NCBI GenBank assembly: GCA_937951935.1
Contig: CALGAM010000111.1
Location: forward strand, 1 to 41,531
Length of the DNA stretch: 41,531 nt
Source: an uncultured Micromonospora sp.
GTDB taxonomy: Bacteria > Actinomycetota > Actinomycetes > Mycobacteriales > Micromonosporaceae
Direction of reading: 5' to 3'
Positions 24,814-33,123 of this stretch are shown one piece after another. The notes under the pieces were generated by a model. That model was given only the letters and a program-made list of their open reading frames with translations. It was not told the DNA's origin and ran no database searches. A program made the position numbers and the translations under genes. Every line of letters begins with the position of its first letter. Within the stretch, counting starts at the first letter, position 1.

Positions 24814-25641
24814 ATGAAGGTCGTGCTCTTCTGCGGCGGCCTCGGCATGCGGATGCGCGAGGACGCGGCCTCGGCGCCGAAACCGATGGCGATGATCGGC
24901 GACCGGCCGCTGCTCTGGCACGTCATGCGCTACTACGCGCACTTCGGGCACACCGACTTCATCCTCTGTCTCGGCTACGGCGCCGTCGCGGTCAAGGACT
25001 ACTTCCTCCGGTACGACGAGACCCTCTCCAACGACTTCAGCCTCACCATGGGCGGCCGGAACATCCGACTCTTCTCCGCCGACATCACCGACTGGACCAT
25101 CACCTTCATCGACACCGGCCTCGGCAGCACCATCGGCGAGCGGCTGCTGCGGGTCCGCCGGTACGTCGAGGACGAGGAGATGTTCCTGGCCAACTACGCG
25201 GACACCCTCACCGACGCGCCGCTGCCGGAGATGATCGAACGGTTCCGCCGCAGCGGCGCGGTGGCGAGCATGCTCGCCGTGCCGGTGCAGTCGACCCACC
25301 ACGTCGTCGACATCGCCGCCGGTGACCGGGTCACCCGGGTACGGCCCATCCGCGAGCTGATGCAGTGGGAGAACGGCGGCTACTTCATCCTCCGCCCGGA
25401 GATCTTCTCCGTGCTCCGCGAGGGTGAGGACCTGGTGCCGCACGCCCTCGAACGGCTGCTGCCGCAGCGGCGGCTGATCGCCCAGCGCTACACCGGGTTC
25501 TGGCGGGCGGCCGACACCTTCAAGGACCGGGCCGAGCTGGAGGAGCTCTACCACTCGGCGCGCTGCCCCTGGATGCTCTGGGACCCGAACCGCAACCGGG
25601 GCCGGGTGCCGGCCACCCTGGAACCGGTCCTCGCCGGATGA
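24814..25641 (+). CDS. Sugar-1-phosphate nucleotidyltransferase, RfbF (glucose-1-P cytidylyltransferase)-like
   Basis: 275 residues from ATG 24814. MKVVLFCGGLGMRMRED is the nucleotidyltransferase signature and PKPM (22-25) holds the substrate-contacting Lys23. LLWHVMRYYAHFGHTDFILCLGYG matches the glucose-1-phosphate cytidylyltransferase family closely. Two points are atypical: the G-x-G-T-R-L motif reads GLGMRM, and the acidic metal motif reads YADTLTD instead of the usual YGDGxxD. So it makes a nucleotide sugar, probably CDP-linked, but the nucleotide and sugar are open. It overlaps the PIG-L gene by 4 bp (ATGA). No CDP-glucose 4,6-dehydratase is in the window. Confidence 0.82.
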   Translation: MKVVLFCGGLGMRMREDAASAPKPMAMIGDRPLLWHVMRYYAHFGHTDFILCLGYGAVAVKDYFLRYDETLSNDFSLTMGGRNIRLFSADITDWTITFIDTGLGSTIGERLLRVRRYVEDEEMFLANYADTLTDAPLPEMIERFRRSGAVASMLAVPVQSTHHVVDIAAGDRVTRVRPIRELMQWENGGYFILRPEIFSVLREGEDLVPHALERLLPQRRLIAQRYTGFWRAADTFKDRAELEELYHSARCPWMLWDPNRNRGRVPATLEPVLAG

Positions 25642-26273
25642 CCCCGCTGCGACTGGGGGCGGTGCGCTCGGTGGTGCTGCTCGGGGCGCACCCGGACGAC
25701 ATCGAGATCGGCGCCGGCGGGCTGATGCTCGCCCTCGCCGAGGTGCCGGGGCTGCGCGTTCACTACGTACTCCTGACCGGCACCTCGCAGCGGCAGGCCG
25801 AGGCGCGGGCGGCGGCCGCCGCGTTCCTCCCCGGGGCGAAACTCAGCTTCGCGCTGCACAACCTGCCCGACGGCCGGGTGCCGGCGCGGTGGGCGGAGGC
25901 GAAGCAGGCCGTCGAGGCGGCCGCCGCCACCTGCGACGCCGACCTGGTCGTGGCGCCCGCCCCGGACGACGCCCACCAGGACCACCGCACGCTCGGCGCC
26001 CTCGTACCCACGTCGTTTCGGGCCGCCACGGTGTTGTACTACGAGATCCCCAAGTGGGACGGGGACCTCGGACGACGCAACGTCTACCTGCCGATGTCCG
26101 AGGAGCGGGTACGCCGCAAGGTCGAGCTGCTGCACGCCTGTTACCCGTCCCAGCACGGGCGCGACTGGTGGGACGACGAGGTCTTCCTCGGGCTTGCCCG
26201 GCTGCGGGGGATGGAGTGTCGGTCCCGGTACGCCGAGGCGTTCCGGTGCGAGAAGGCGGTGATCGAGGTATGA
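25638..26273 (+). CDS. PIG-L family deacetylase
   Basis: 211 residues from ATG 25638 (overlap ATGA). LLGAHPDDIEIGAGG (14-28) contains the AHPDD zinc/catalytic motif, and AHQDH at about 112-116 provides further zinc ligands. Length is at the short end of the LmbE/PIG-L family (MshB, GlcNAc-PI deacetylase). No signal peptide, so it acts in the cytoplasm. Located between a nucleotidyltransferase and a pyruvyl transferase, it probably removes an N-acetyl group from an amino sugar or sugar-lipid of this pathway. It is unlikely to be MshB, the mycothiol enzyme, which is longer and starts differently. Confidence 0.9.
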   Translation: MTPLRLGAVRSVVLLGAHPDDIEIGAGGLMLALAEVPGLRVHYVLLTGTSQRQAEARAAAAAFLPGAKLSFALHNLPDGRVPARWAEAKQAVEAAAATCDADLVVAPAPDDAHQDHRTLGALVPTSFRAATVLYYEIPKWDGDLGRRNVYLPMSEERVRRKVELLHACYPSQHGRDWWDDEVFLGLARLRGMECRSRYAEAFRCEKAVIEV

Positions 26274-27577
26274 CCGAAGCCATCCGGCCGGTGGCGGCCT
26301 GCCTGTTCGGCGTCCCCGGGGCGAACCTCAACCTCGGCGTCGGTGCGCTGCGCGCCGCGACCCTGGCCGGCCTGCTCGCCCGGGAACCCGCCGCCCAGGT
26401 CACCGTCTTCGACGACGGCTGGGGGCAGCGCCGGGGCCACACCTTCGTCGGCGGCCGCCCGGTGCCGATCTCACTGGCCGGGGCGCGGCACTCGCGCCGC
26501 TACCACCGACCGGAGTCGTACCTGAACATGCGGATCAGCGCCGCTCTCGGCGGACTCGGCAACGCCGGGCTGGCCCGCATCGACGCCGCCGACGTGGTCC
26601 TCGACGTCAGCGGCGGGGACAGCTTCAGCGACATCTACGGTGAGCACCGGTATCGGAGCGTTGCCTGGCCGAAGCGGCTCACCCTGCTGCGGCGCCGGCC
26701 GCTGGTGCTGCTGCCGCAGACGTACGGCCCGTTCCGGGCGGCCCGGCTGCGGGCCGAGGCGGCGACGTTGGTCCGGGGCGCGACCATGGCCTGGGCCCGC
26801 GATCCGGCGAGCTACGCCGCGCTGGCCGACCTGCTCGGCCCGGACCTCGACCCGGACCGGCACCGGGAGGGGGTCGACGTCGCCTTCGGGCTGGAACCCC
26901 GGCAGCCGGACGAGCCGGCGTTCCAGTGGCTGAGCGGGTGGTTCGCGGCGGCGCCGGAGCCGGTGGCCGGGATCAACGTCAGCGGTCTGATCAGCCGGCC
27001 GGAGGGGCGGGACCGGTTCGGTCTGACCGGCGAGGGGTACCGGGTCGCCGAGCGCCTCTGCGTACGCCTGCTCGACGAGGCCGACCACCGGGTGATCATC
27101 GTGCCGCACGTGCTCACGCCCGGCGGCACGGACGACGACCGGGTGGTCAGCGAGCAGCTCTACACCACGCTCGCCGCCCGGTACGGCGACCGGGTCGCGC
27201 TCTGCCCGCCCGGGTTGGACCCACACCAGACGAAGTGGGTCATCGCTCGGACCGACTGGTTCTGCGGCATGCGGATGCACGCGACGATCGCCGCGCTCTC
27301 CTCGGGCGTGCCGGCGGCGATCGTGGCGTACAGCGACAAGGCGCGGGGTGTCTTCGCCAGCGTGGGACAGCAGCGGCACGTCGCGGACGCCCGCCGCCTG
27401 GACGACGACGCCCTGCTCGACGCGCTCTGGCGTTCCTTCACCGAGCGCAGGCAGGCCGCCGCCGAGCTGGCGGTGCAGGCCCCGGCGGCGATCGCGCGGG
27501 CCGCGGCCCAGATGGACGAGATCGTCGCGGTGGCCCGGGCCGAGCGCGACCGGCGGACCGCGGTGGGGGCACGGTGA
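26270..27577 (+). CDS. Polysaccharide pyruvyl transferase family protein
   Basis: 435 residues from ATG 26270 (ATGA overlap). The GT-B-like pyruvyl-transferase (PS_pyruv_trans, CsaB/WcaK) domain spans most of it: PGANLNLGVGALRAATLAG near the N-terminus, DVVLDVSGGDSFSDIYG (about 104-120), LLPQTYGPF, INVSGL and near the C-terminus WFCGMRMHATIAALSSGVP with the conserved His. Members move pyruvate from PEP to a sugar as a ketal, or act in polysaccharide modification. No membrane segment. Coupled to the FrhB-like gene downstream, a pairing seen in several surface-polysaccharide loci. Confidence 0.88.
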   Translation: MTEAIRPVAACLFGVPGANLNLGVGALRAATLAGLLAREPAAQVTVFDDGWGQRRGHTFVGGRPVPISLAGARHSRRYHRPESYLNMRISAALGGLGNAGLARIDAADVVLDVSGGDSFSDIYGEHRYRSVAWPKRLTLLRRRPLVLLPQTYGPFRAARLRAEAATLVRGATMAWARDPASYAALADLLGPDLDPDRHREGVDVAFGLEPRQPDEPAFQWLSGWFAAAPEPVAGINVSGLISRPEGRDRFGLTGEGYRVAERLCVRLLDEADHRVIIVPHVLTPGGTDDDRVVSEQLYTTLAARYGDRVALCPPGLDPHQTKWVIARTDWFCGMRMHATIAALSSGVPAAIVAYSDKARGVFASVGQQRHVADARRLDDDALLDALWRSFTERRQAAAELAVQAPAAIARAAAQMDEIVAVARAERDRRTAVGAR

Positions 27578-28917
27578 GGCGGCGGCTGCGCGACGTGCAC
27601 GACGTCGCGTCCGGCAAGCTCTGCACCGGCTGCGGAGTCTGCGCCTACCTCGCCCCCGACGAGGTGCGGATGGCCGACGTGCTCGACCACGGCCGGCGCC
27701 CGCTGCCGCTCACCCCGGTCGGCCGCCGCCCGGGTGCGGCCGCCGCGCTGGCGTGCTGCCCGGGTGCGGGGCTGCGGCACGACACCCACAGACCGGCACC
27801 GGGCGAGATCGCCGAGCTGCGGGCGGCCTGGGGACCGGTCCGGGCGATCTGGGAGGGGTACGCCGCCGACCCGGCGGTCCGGTACGCCGGCTCCAGCGGC
27901 GGTGTGACGACCGCGCTGGCCGGATACTGCCTGACCGAGGCGGGGATGGCCGGGGTGCTGCACGTCGGCGCCCGGGCCGACGTGCCGTACCTGAACGAGA
28001 CCCGGCTCTCCCGGACCCCGGCCGAACTGCTGGCGGCCGCCGGCTCCCGGTACGCCCCGGCGAGCCCGTGCGACCGCCTCGACCTGGTCGAGAACGCCGA
28101 GGGCCCGTGTGTCTTCGTCGGCAAGCCCTGCGACGTGGCGGCGGTGCGGATGGCCCGGCGCCTCCGGCCTGAGCTGGACGCCCGGCTCGGGCTGACCATC
28201 GCGATCTTCTGCGCCGGCACCCCGAGCACCCGCGGCACGCTGGAGATGCTCGCGCGGCTGGGCATCGACGACCCGGCGACGGTGGAGTCGGTGCGCTACC
28301 GGGGCAACGGCTGGCCGGGCCCGGCCCAGGCCCGGCGGCGCGGCGACCCGCCGCAGCGGCGGCGGGAACTCAGCTACGCCGAGTCCTGGGGCGACATCCT
28401 CCAGAAGCACCGGCAGTGGCGCTGCTACCTCTGCCCCGACCACACCGGCGAGTTCGCCGACGTCGCGGTCGGCGACCCGTGGTACCGGCCGACCGGCGAC
28501 GACCCGGGACGGTCCCTGGTGCTGGCCCGCACCGAACGGGGCGTACGGATGGTCGAGGCGGCTGTCGCCGCCGGCGTGCTGGTCCTGACCCCGGTGGCCC
28601 CGGAGGTCCTGCCGGCCTCGCAGCCGAACCTGCTCGGCGCCCGGGGTGCGGTGTGGGGTCGGGTGGCGACCCTGCGGGCGGCCGGGCTGCCCGCTCCCCG
28701 GTTCCGGCACCTGCCGATGGCCGGCATCTGGTGGCGGCACCTGTCGCTTGCCGAGAAACTCCGCTCGACCGTCGGCACGGTGCGCCGGATCCGGCGCAAG
28801 CGGCTCCGGGAGCCGGCCGAGCTGGTGCCCTACTCGCCGCCGGGCTCGGCGGGCGGTGTGTCGGCCGGGGCGGGTCGGGTGCGCACTCAGACGGCCGGGC
28901 GGCCGTCGTCGAAGTAG
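27574..28917 (+). CDS. F420-hydrogenase/dehydrogenase beta-subunit (FrhB)-like Fe-S protein
   Basis: 447 residues from GTG 27574 (GTGA overlap). CTGCGVC (17-23) is a [4Fe-4S] Cys cluster. The FrhB N- and C-domains follow: RYAGSSGGVTTALA (about 105-118), VFVGKPCDVAAVR (about 180) and a second Cys set CYLCPDHTGEFADVAVGDPW near 284-303. These proteins use F420 or flavin plus Fe-S clusters to move electrons. Members in polysaccharide loci have no hydrogenase partner and their reaction is unknown; this one fits that group, paired with a pyruvyl transferase. The basic C-terminus overlaps the convergent beta-helix gene by 31 bp. Confidence 0.85.
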   Translation: MRRRLRDVHDVASGKLCTGCGVCAYLAPDEVRMADVLDHGRRPLPLTPVGRRPGAAAALACCPGAGLRHDTHRPAPGEIAELRAAWGPVRAIWEGYAADPAVRYAGSSGGVTTALAGYCLTEAGMAGVLHVGARADVPYLNETRLSRTPAELLAAAGSRYAPASPCDRLDLVENAEGPCVFVGKPCDVAAVRMARRLRPELDARLGLTIAIFCAGTPSTRGTLEMLARLGIDDPATVESVRYRGNGWPGPAQARRRGDPPQRRRELSYAESWGDILQKHRQWRCYLCPDHTGEFADVAVGDPWYRPTGDDPGRSLVLARTERGVRMVEAAVAAGVLVLTPVAPEVLPASQPNLLGARGAVWGRVATLRAAGLPAPRFRHLPMAGIWWRHLSLAEKLRSTVGTVRRIRRKRLREPAELVPYSPPGSAGGVSAGAGRVRTQTAGRPSSK

Positions 28918-30236
28918 ACGTTCGTCGCCCGATCCCAGGACACCCCTGCCCGGTTCCAGCCCGAGGCGACGCCGTACCGGAAGTCCCGGCCGTACTTGTT
29001 GTTGCGGATGACGATGTTGGAGCCGACCAGCCGGGGACTGATGCCGATCGAGTAGTTCCCGCCGTTGCAGTAGTTGTCCTCGAAGACCAGGTTGGTCAGC
29101 GACGGCGCGGTCTCCGATCCGATGGTCAGGCAGGAGTTGAACGGGTCGTTGGTGGTTGGGTTGTACGACAACAGCGTGTTGTGCCGGACCACGATGTTGT
29201 CGCCGCCGGTGCTCTGCAGGATGTCGTTGTGCGAGCTGCCGACCCGGGCCAGGCTGTGGATGTAGGAGTTGGTCACCCGGGTGTTGCTGGCCAGCCGGGG
29301 ACCGTCGATCGTGTTGTAGATGTTCGCCCGGTCCAGGGTGTAGTCGCTGCAGCAGACCGAGGCGGAGTTGCGCCCCATACCGTTGATCTCGACGTCCTGG
29401 ATCAGCAGGTTGGTCGCCCCGGCCAACGTCCGGATCGAGTACGTGGTGCTGTTGCAGGTGATCCGGGAGCGGAGGATCTGGACGTTGGCGGCGGAGACGG
29501 TGACACAGCCGACGATGTTGAGCCCGCTGACGACCTGCCCGGCGGTGCGGAGGGTGAGTGAGCCGGAGTTGCGCAGCGGGGTGCCGACCGGCACGCCGGT
29601 GTTCGCCGCGCTCGGCCAGTAGCTGATCGGGGTGGGTGGGGCCTGTGCCGGGGCGTACACCGGCTCGTTCGCCATCTGCTCGGCCGCCGCCGGGTCCGGG
29701 GGCGGGCCGACCGGGCTGGCCGGGCTTGCCGGCACCCCGCCCAGGTACCGTCGGCCGTCCTGCTCCGACTCCACGACGGTGGCGAGGTTCTCCGCGTGCT
29801 GCCCGAAGGCCTGACGGCAGCCGTTCACCCGAACCCGCAGTGCCGAGTAGCCGCCGGGGACGATCCCGTCGGTTCTGGCCGAGGTGCACTCGATGGTGGT
29901 CTCCTCCAGCAGGGTGCCGGTCACCCCGGGGCGGATCACGACGGCGGCGTGGCCGCCGGTGCGGACCGTCACGTGCCGGATGGTGATGTTGTCGGCGGCG
30001 ACCTCGATCGGACGGTCGACCGTCCGGCCCTCGAAGACCGACCCGGCCTGGTCGAGCACGAGCGGCGCGACCGGGACGGGCCGGCCCCGCAGCGTCAGGG
30101 CCAGGTAGCCGCTGGCGGCGAGGACGGTGACGGTGAGACCGGCGACCCCGGTCAGCAGGATCCGGCGGCGCCGCCGGACCCGGACCGGAACGGGGTGCGG
30201 TGGATCGATCGATTTCGCGGTGTTGGCGTCAGTCAC
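28887..30236 (-). CDS. Membrane-anchored right-handed beta-helix protein
   Basis: 449 residues from GTG 30236 (GGGGGG upstream). The N-terminus is cytoplasmic and Arg-rich; one transmembrane helix (about 26-46) with no obvious cleavage site puts the rest outside. A short beta-helix (about 65-150) is followed by a Pro/Ala linker (about 165-220). A second, longer beta-helix (about 225-430) repeats units such as LLIQDVEINGMG, TNSYIHSL, IVVRHNTLLSYN, LVFEDNYCNGGN and IVIRNNKYG. Asn/Ile ladders like this occur in pectate lyases, polysaccharide epimerases and depolymerases. Possible Asp/Glu sites are present but no family signature. Likely trims or modifies the locus polysaccharide. Confidence 0.8.
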   Translation of the reverse strand: MTDANTAKSIDPPHPVPVRVRRRRRILLTGVAGLTVTVLAASGYLALTLRGRPVPVAPLVLDQAGSVFEGRTVDRPIEVAADNITIRHVTVRTGGHAAVVIRPGVTGTLLEETTIECTSARTDGIVPGGYSALRVRVNGCRQAFGQHAENLATVVESEQDGRRYLGGVPASPASPVGPPPDPAAAEQMANEPVYAPAQAPPTPISYWPSAANTGVPVGTPLRNSGSLTLRTAGQVVSGLNIVGCVTVSAANVQILRSRITCNSTTYSIRTLAGATNLLIQDVEINGMGRNSASVCCSDYTLDRANIYNTIDGPRLASNTRVTNSYIHSLARVGSSHNDILQSTGGDNIVVRHNTLLSYNPTTNDPFNSCLTIGSETAPSLTNLVFEDNYCNGGNYSIGISPRLVGSNIVIRNNKYGRDFRYGVASGWNRAGVSWDRATNVYFDDGRPAV

Positions 30237-30549
30237 GGCTACCCCCCACGGGCGCGCTACACACCGGCATGGTCTGCTCGTCCCCGTCGAGGTCGCCACG
30301 CCGATTCAGCCTGTCCTCACCAGCCCGCTCAGCCGGCGTGATCGCGGCACCCGAGACGTCTTCCCCAGTCGGAAGGGCTACAGCCCGCGGGAGCTGCGAT
30401 ATGGTGGCCCCGAAGTAATATTACAATGAGTGCTTAACCGATTACAGTTCTCGATTCAGACGGATTGCGGACAGATGCGGTAGAGCCGGATCACCCGCAC
30501 CCCGCCGGACGGACGGGCTCAGCGGCGGACGGACGGGTGCGGACGCCGA
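30237..30549. promoter_or_regulatory. 313-bp gap: beta-helix promoter region and end of the Scy-like gene
   Basis: Contains an AT-rich island (about 30413-30460) with the perfect palindrome GTAATATTAC (30415-30424), rare in DNA of this composition, about 180 bp upstream of the beta-helix start. Nearer 30506-30537 is a 12-bp direct repeat CGGACGGACGGG, flanked by the arms CCGCACCC (30495-30502) and GGGTGCGG (30535-30542), which could form the terminator of the Scy-like gene. GGGCTACAGCCC (about 30377-30388) is a short hairpin. No gene supported. Confidence 0.45.
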
Positions 30550-32937
30550 TCACTCCGAGTCGACCCCGACCGTCGAGGTCTTCGCCGCCTGCCCCTCCTT
30601 GGCGGTGGCCTGGCCCTTCTTCGACGCGGCACGGCCGCCCTTCGGTGCGGCGGCGGCCCGGCGCTCCCGCGACGTGCCGCCCTGGCCGTCGCGGGAGCGG
30701 GCGCCCGGCTCCTCGGCCGCCAGCGGGCCGGCGCCCTGCTCCTCCTTGGACTTGCTGCCCTGGCTGTCGACGGTCGGCTTCCCGCCGGTCCTGCCAGAGT
30801 CGCCGGTGCTCGTGATCGCGGTGGGCACCGGCTCCCGACCGCCGGCACCGGGCACCGCCGCCACCGTCGGCTCCCCGTCGAGCGGCTGGTCGGCGCCGGA
30901 CACCGGGGAGGGCCGGGAATCGCCGGACCGCGAGTCGGCGGAGGCCTGCTCCACGGCCGCCTCGACGAGCTGCTGCATCACCGGCTCGGCCTGGGCCAAC
31001 TGGTGTCCGGCCCGCTCCAGCTGCCTGCCGGCCTGCTGCGCCGACCGTTCCGTACCGGTCAGCCGGGCCCGCTCGCTGGCCAGCTGTGCGCGGGCCGCGG
31101 CCAGCTGCTGCTGGATCCGGTCAGACTCCTGCCGGGAGGCGACCGTCTCCTGTCGGATGTCGGCGAGCGCCTGCTGTGCCTCGGCGAGCTCCTGCATGAC
31201 CTCGGCCAGCTGCTGTCGTCCGGCGGCTGCCTCCCGCTGGGTGGTCGCCAGGTGCTGCTGGGTGGTCGCCAGGTGCTGCTGCGCCGTGGCGAGGTACTCC
31301 TCGAACTGTCGCCGGGAGGTCGCAACCTGCTCCTCGGCCTGCCGCTGCATCTCGGCCAGCCGCTCCTCGGCCTCCCGGCGGACCGTGGTGGCGTACTCCT
31401 CCGCCTCCCGGCGCACCCGGGCGGCGTACTCCTCCGCCTCACGGCGCAGCGTCTCGGCGCCTCCCTCGATCTCCGCCCGCCGCCGCTCGTAGGTCTGCTC
31501 CAGCTCCGCGAGCCGGGTCTGGTACCGCTCCTCCAGCTCGGCCTGCCGTTGCTGGTACGTCTCCTCCAACTCGGACCTGCGCTGTGCGAACTCGCGATCC
31601 ACCTCCGCGCGGTACGCGGTCCGCTCCTCCTCGAGGGCCGCCCGGGCCGCCTCCAGCTCCTGCCGGGCCGCCTCGCGTTGACCGGCGATCTCGCGCTCGG
31701 CGGCGCTGGTGCGCCGGTTGATCTCCTGCTCGACCCCGGCCCGCCAGGCGCCCAGCTCGGCCTGGGTCTCCGAGCGGACCCTGCGGGCGTACTCCTCGAC
31801 CTCGGCCCGGGAGCGCCGGACGAACTCCTCGGCCTCCTCGGTGATCCGCTTCGCCTCCTCGGTGGCCCGGGCGTGGGCGGCCTGGCCGGCCTCGCGAAGC
31901 TGGTTGGCCTCGTGCTTCGCCTTCGCGTACGCCCCCTGGCCGGCCTCGCGGAGCTGGTCGGCCTCCTGCCGGGCGAGGCTGATGATCCGCTCCGCCTCCT
32001 GCCGTGCCGTGTCGAGAAGCTGCTGGCTCTCCTGCTGGGCCCTGGCGTGGGCGGCCTGGCCGGCCTCGCGGAGCCGGACCGCCTCCTGCTGGGCGGCGTC
32101 GCGCAGCCGGTTCGCCTCCTGTTGGGCCGCGTGCCGCAGCCGGATCGACTCCTGGCGGGCACGTTCGACGACCTGCTCGGCCTCCCGGGTGGCGCGCTCG
32201 GTCAGCTCCTGCGCCTCCCGGGTGGTCCGCTCGGTGAGCCGGACTGCTTCCTGCTCGGCGGTGTCGCGGAGCTGCTTGGCCTCCTGCAGCGCCTTGGCGT
32301 GGGCGGCGTGGCTCGCCTCGCGCAGCCGGTTCGCCTCCTCCGCGGCCCGGTTGCGCAGCTCGGAACTCTCCTGCTGGGCCTTGGCCAGCGCCGCCTGCCC
32401 GGCCTCGCGCAGTCGGGCGGCCTCCTCCGCCGCGGCGGCGAGGGCGGCTTCCGCCTCGGCCCGCCGCGCGTTGTTGACCTTCTCCTCCTCCGCCCGACGG
32501 GCGGCGAGCGCCAGCTCGAAGTCGCGCAGCGCCTCCGCGGCCTGCTTGCGGGCGTCGTCGAGGATCTGCTCCGCCTCGGCTCGGCGGGCCTCGACCTCCT
32601 GGGCCGCCTCACGCTGGATGATCTCGGCCTGCTCCTCGGCGAGGGTGAGGATCTGCTCGACGACCGGTCCCAGGTGCCGGAACGACGCCCGGTCGACGAC
32701 ACCCACCTGTCGGCGCAGGTTCGTCAGGTCGCGCTGCAGGGCCTCGACCTGGCCAGCCAGATTGTGGATCTGGGCGTACGCCTGTTCGCGCTGTGCCGCG
32801 AGCCGGGCGATGTCCTTCTCGGCCTCGGCGACGTACCGGTCCACCTGCTTCCTGTCGTAGCCGCGCAGGGCCAACTCGAAGCTGGGCTCCGTGGCCACGT
32901 CCCTGTCCAGGGCGAACAAGTCCTCGCCGTACGACAT
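30550..32937 (-). CDS. Long coiled-coil protein, Scy-like (polarity/cytoskeletal)
   Basis: 795 residues from ATG 32937. The N-terminal module FELALRGYDRKQVDRYVAEA (20-39) resembles the DivIVA/Scy start; LGPVVEQILTLAEEQAEIIQ (89-108) is shared with the neighbour at 33124. From about 110 to 660 it is continuous coiled coil with clear 11-residue (hendecad) phasing, for example AAQQEANRLRD then AAQQEAVRLRE. Five copies of a LREAGQAAHAKA-type unit occur (about 176, 205, 289, 329 and 347). The tail (about 665-795) is disordered and Lys/Ala/Gly-rich. Streptomyces Scy organises tip growth with DivIVA and FilP. This protein is shorter than S. coelicolor Scy (1326 residues). Assignment rests on architecture and gene order. 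Confidence 0.72.
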   Translation of the reverse strand: MSYGEDLFALDRDVATEPSFELALRGYDRKQVDRYVAEAEKDIARLAAQREQAYAQIHNLAGQVEALQRDLTNLRRQVGVVDRASFRHLGPVVEQILTLAEEQAEIIQREAAQEVEARRAEAEQILDDARKQAAEALRDFELALAARRAEEEKVNNARRAEAEAALAAAAEEAARLREAGQAALAKAQQESSELRNRAAEEANRLREASHAAHAKALQEAKQLRDTAEQEAVRLTERTTREAQELTERATREAEQVVERARQESIRLRHAAQQEANRLRDAAQQEAVRLREAGQAAHARAQQESQQLLDTARQEAERIISLARQEADQLREAGQGAYAKAKHEANQLREAGQAAHARATEEAKRITEEAEEFVRRSRAEVEEYARRVRSETQAELGAWRAGVEQEINRRTSAAEREIAGQREAARQELEAARAALEEERTAYRAEVDREFAQRRSELEETYQQRQAELEERYQTRLAELEQTYERRRAEIEGGAETLRREAEEYAARVRREAEEYATTVRREAEERLAEMQRQAEEQVATSRRQFEEYLATAQQHLATTQQHLATTQREAAAGRQQLAEVMQELAEAQQALADIRQETVASRQESDRIQQQLAAARAQLASERARLTGTERSAQQAGRQLERAGHQLAQAEPVMQQLVEAAVEQASADSRSGDSRPSPVSGADQPLDGEPTVAAVPGAGGREPVPTAITSTGDSGRTGGKPTVDSQGSKSKEEQGAGPLAAEEPGARSRDGQGGTSRERRAAAAPKGGRAASKKGQATAKEGQAAKTSTVGVDSE

Positions 32938-33043
32938 GCTCCCATCCTCACACGCGTGGCCCTGTTACGGGGCGATACCCGGTGCTGCAGGTGCCGGGCC
33001 CATGGGGCGGCCACGGCGGTGGGGCGTGGGGCGACACAGCGCT

Positions 33044-33077
33044 CGGGGCCGTACCGGACAGTTCCGGTACGGCCCCG
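33044..33077. terminator. Terminator hairpin downstream of the FilP-like gene
   Basis: Perfect 15-bp stem (33044-33058 with 33063-33077) and 4-base loop CAGT in the 186-bp gap between the two coiled-coil genes. It suggests that the FilP-like transcript ends here and the Scy-like gene has its own promoter at about 32940-33040. Confidence 0.8.
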
Positions 33078-33123
33078 GTCGTGCTGCTGCCCCGCAGTCC
33101 GACCCGCGCGACCTGCCGCCGAC

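Noticed and set aside
24770..24817. 15-codon frame starting at TGATG after the C-methyltransferase and ending in the nucleotidyltransferase start
   Set aside because: Could aid translational coupling, but there is no independent evidence for a peptide.
25638..26273. MshB (mycothiol deacetylase)
   Set aside because: The protein is much shorter than MshB and sits in a polysaccharide operon; only the general PIG-L motifs are shared.
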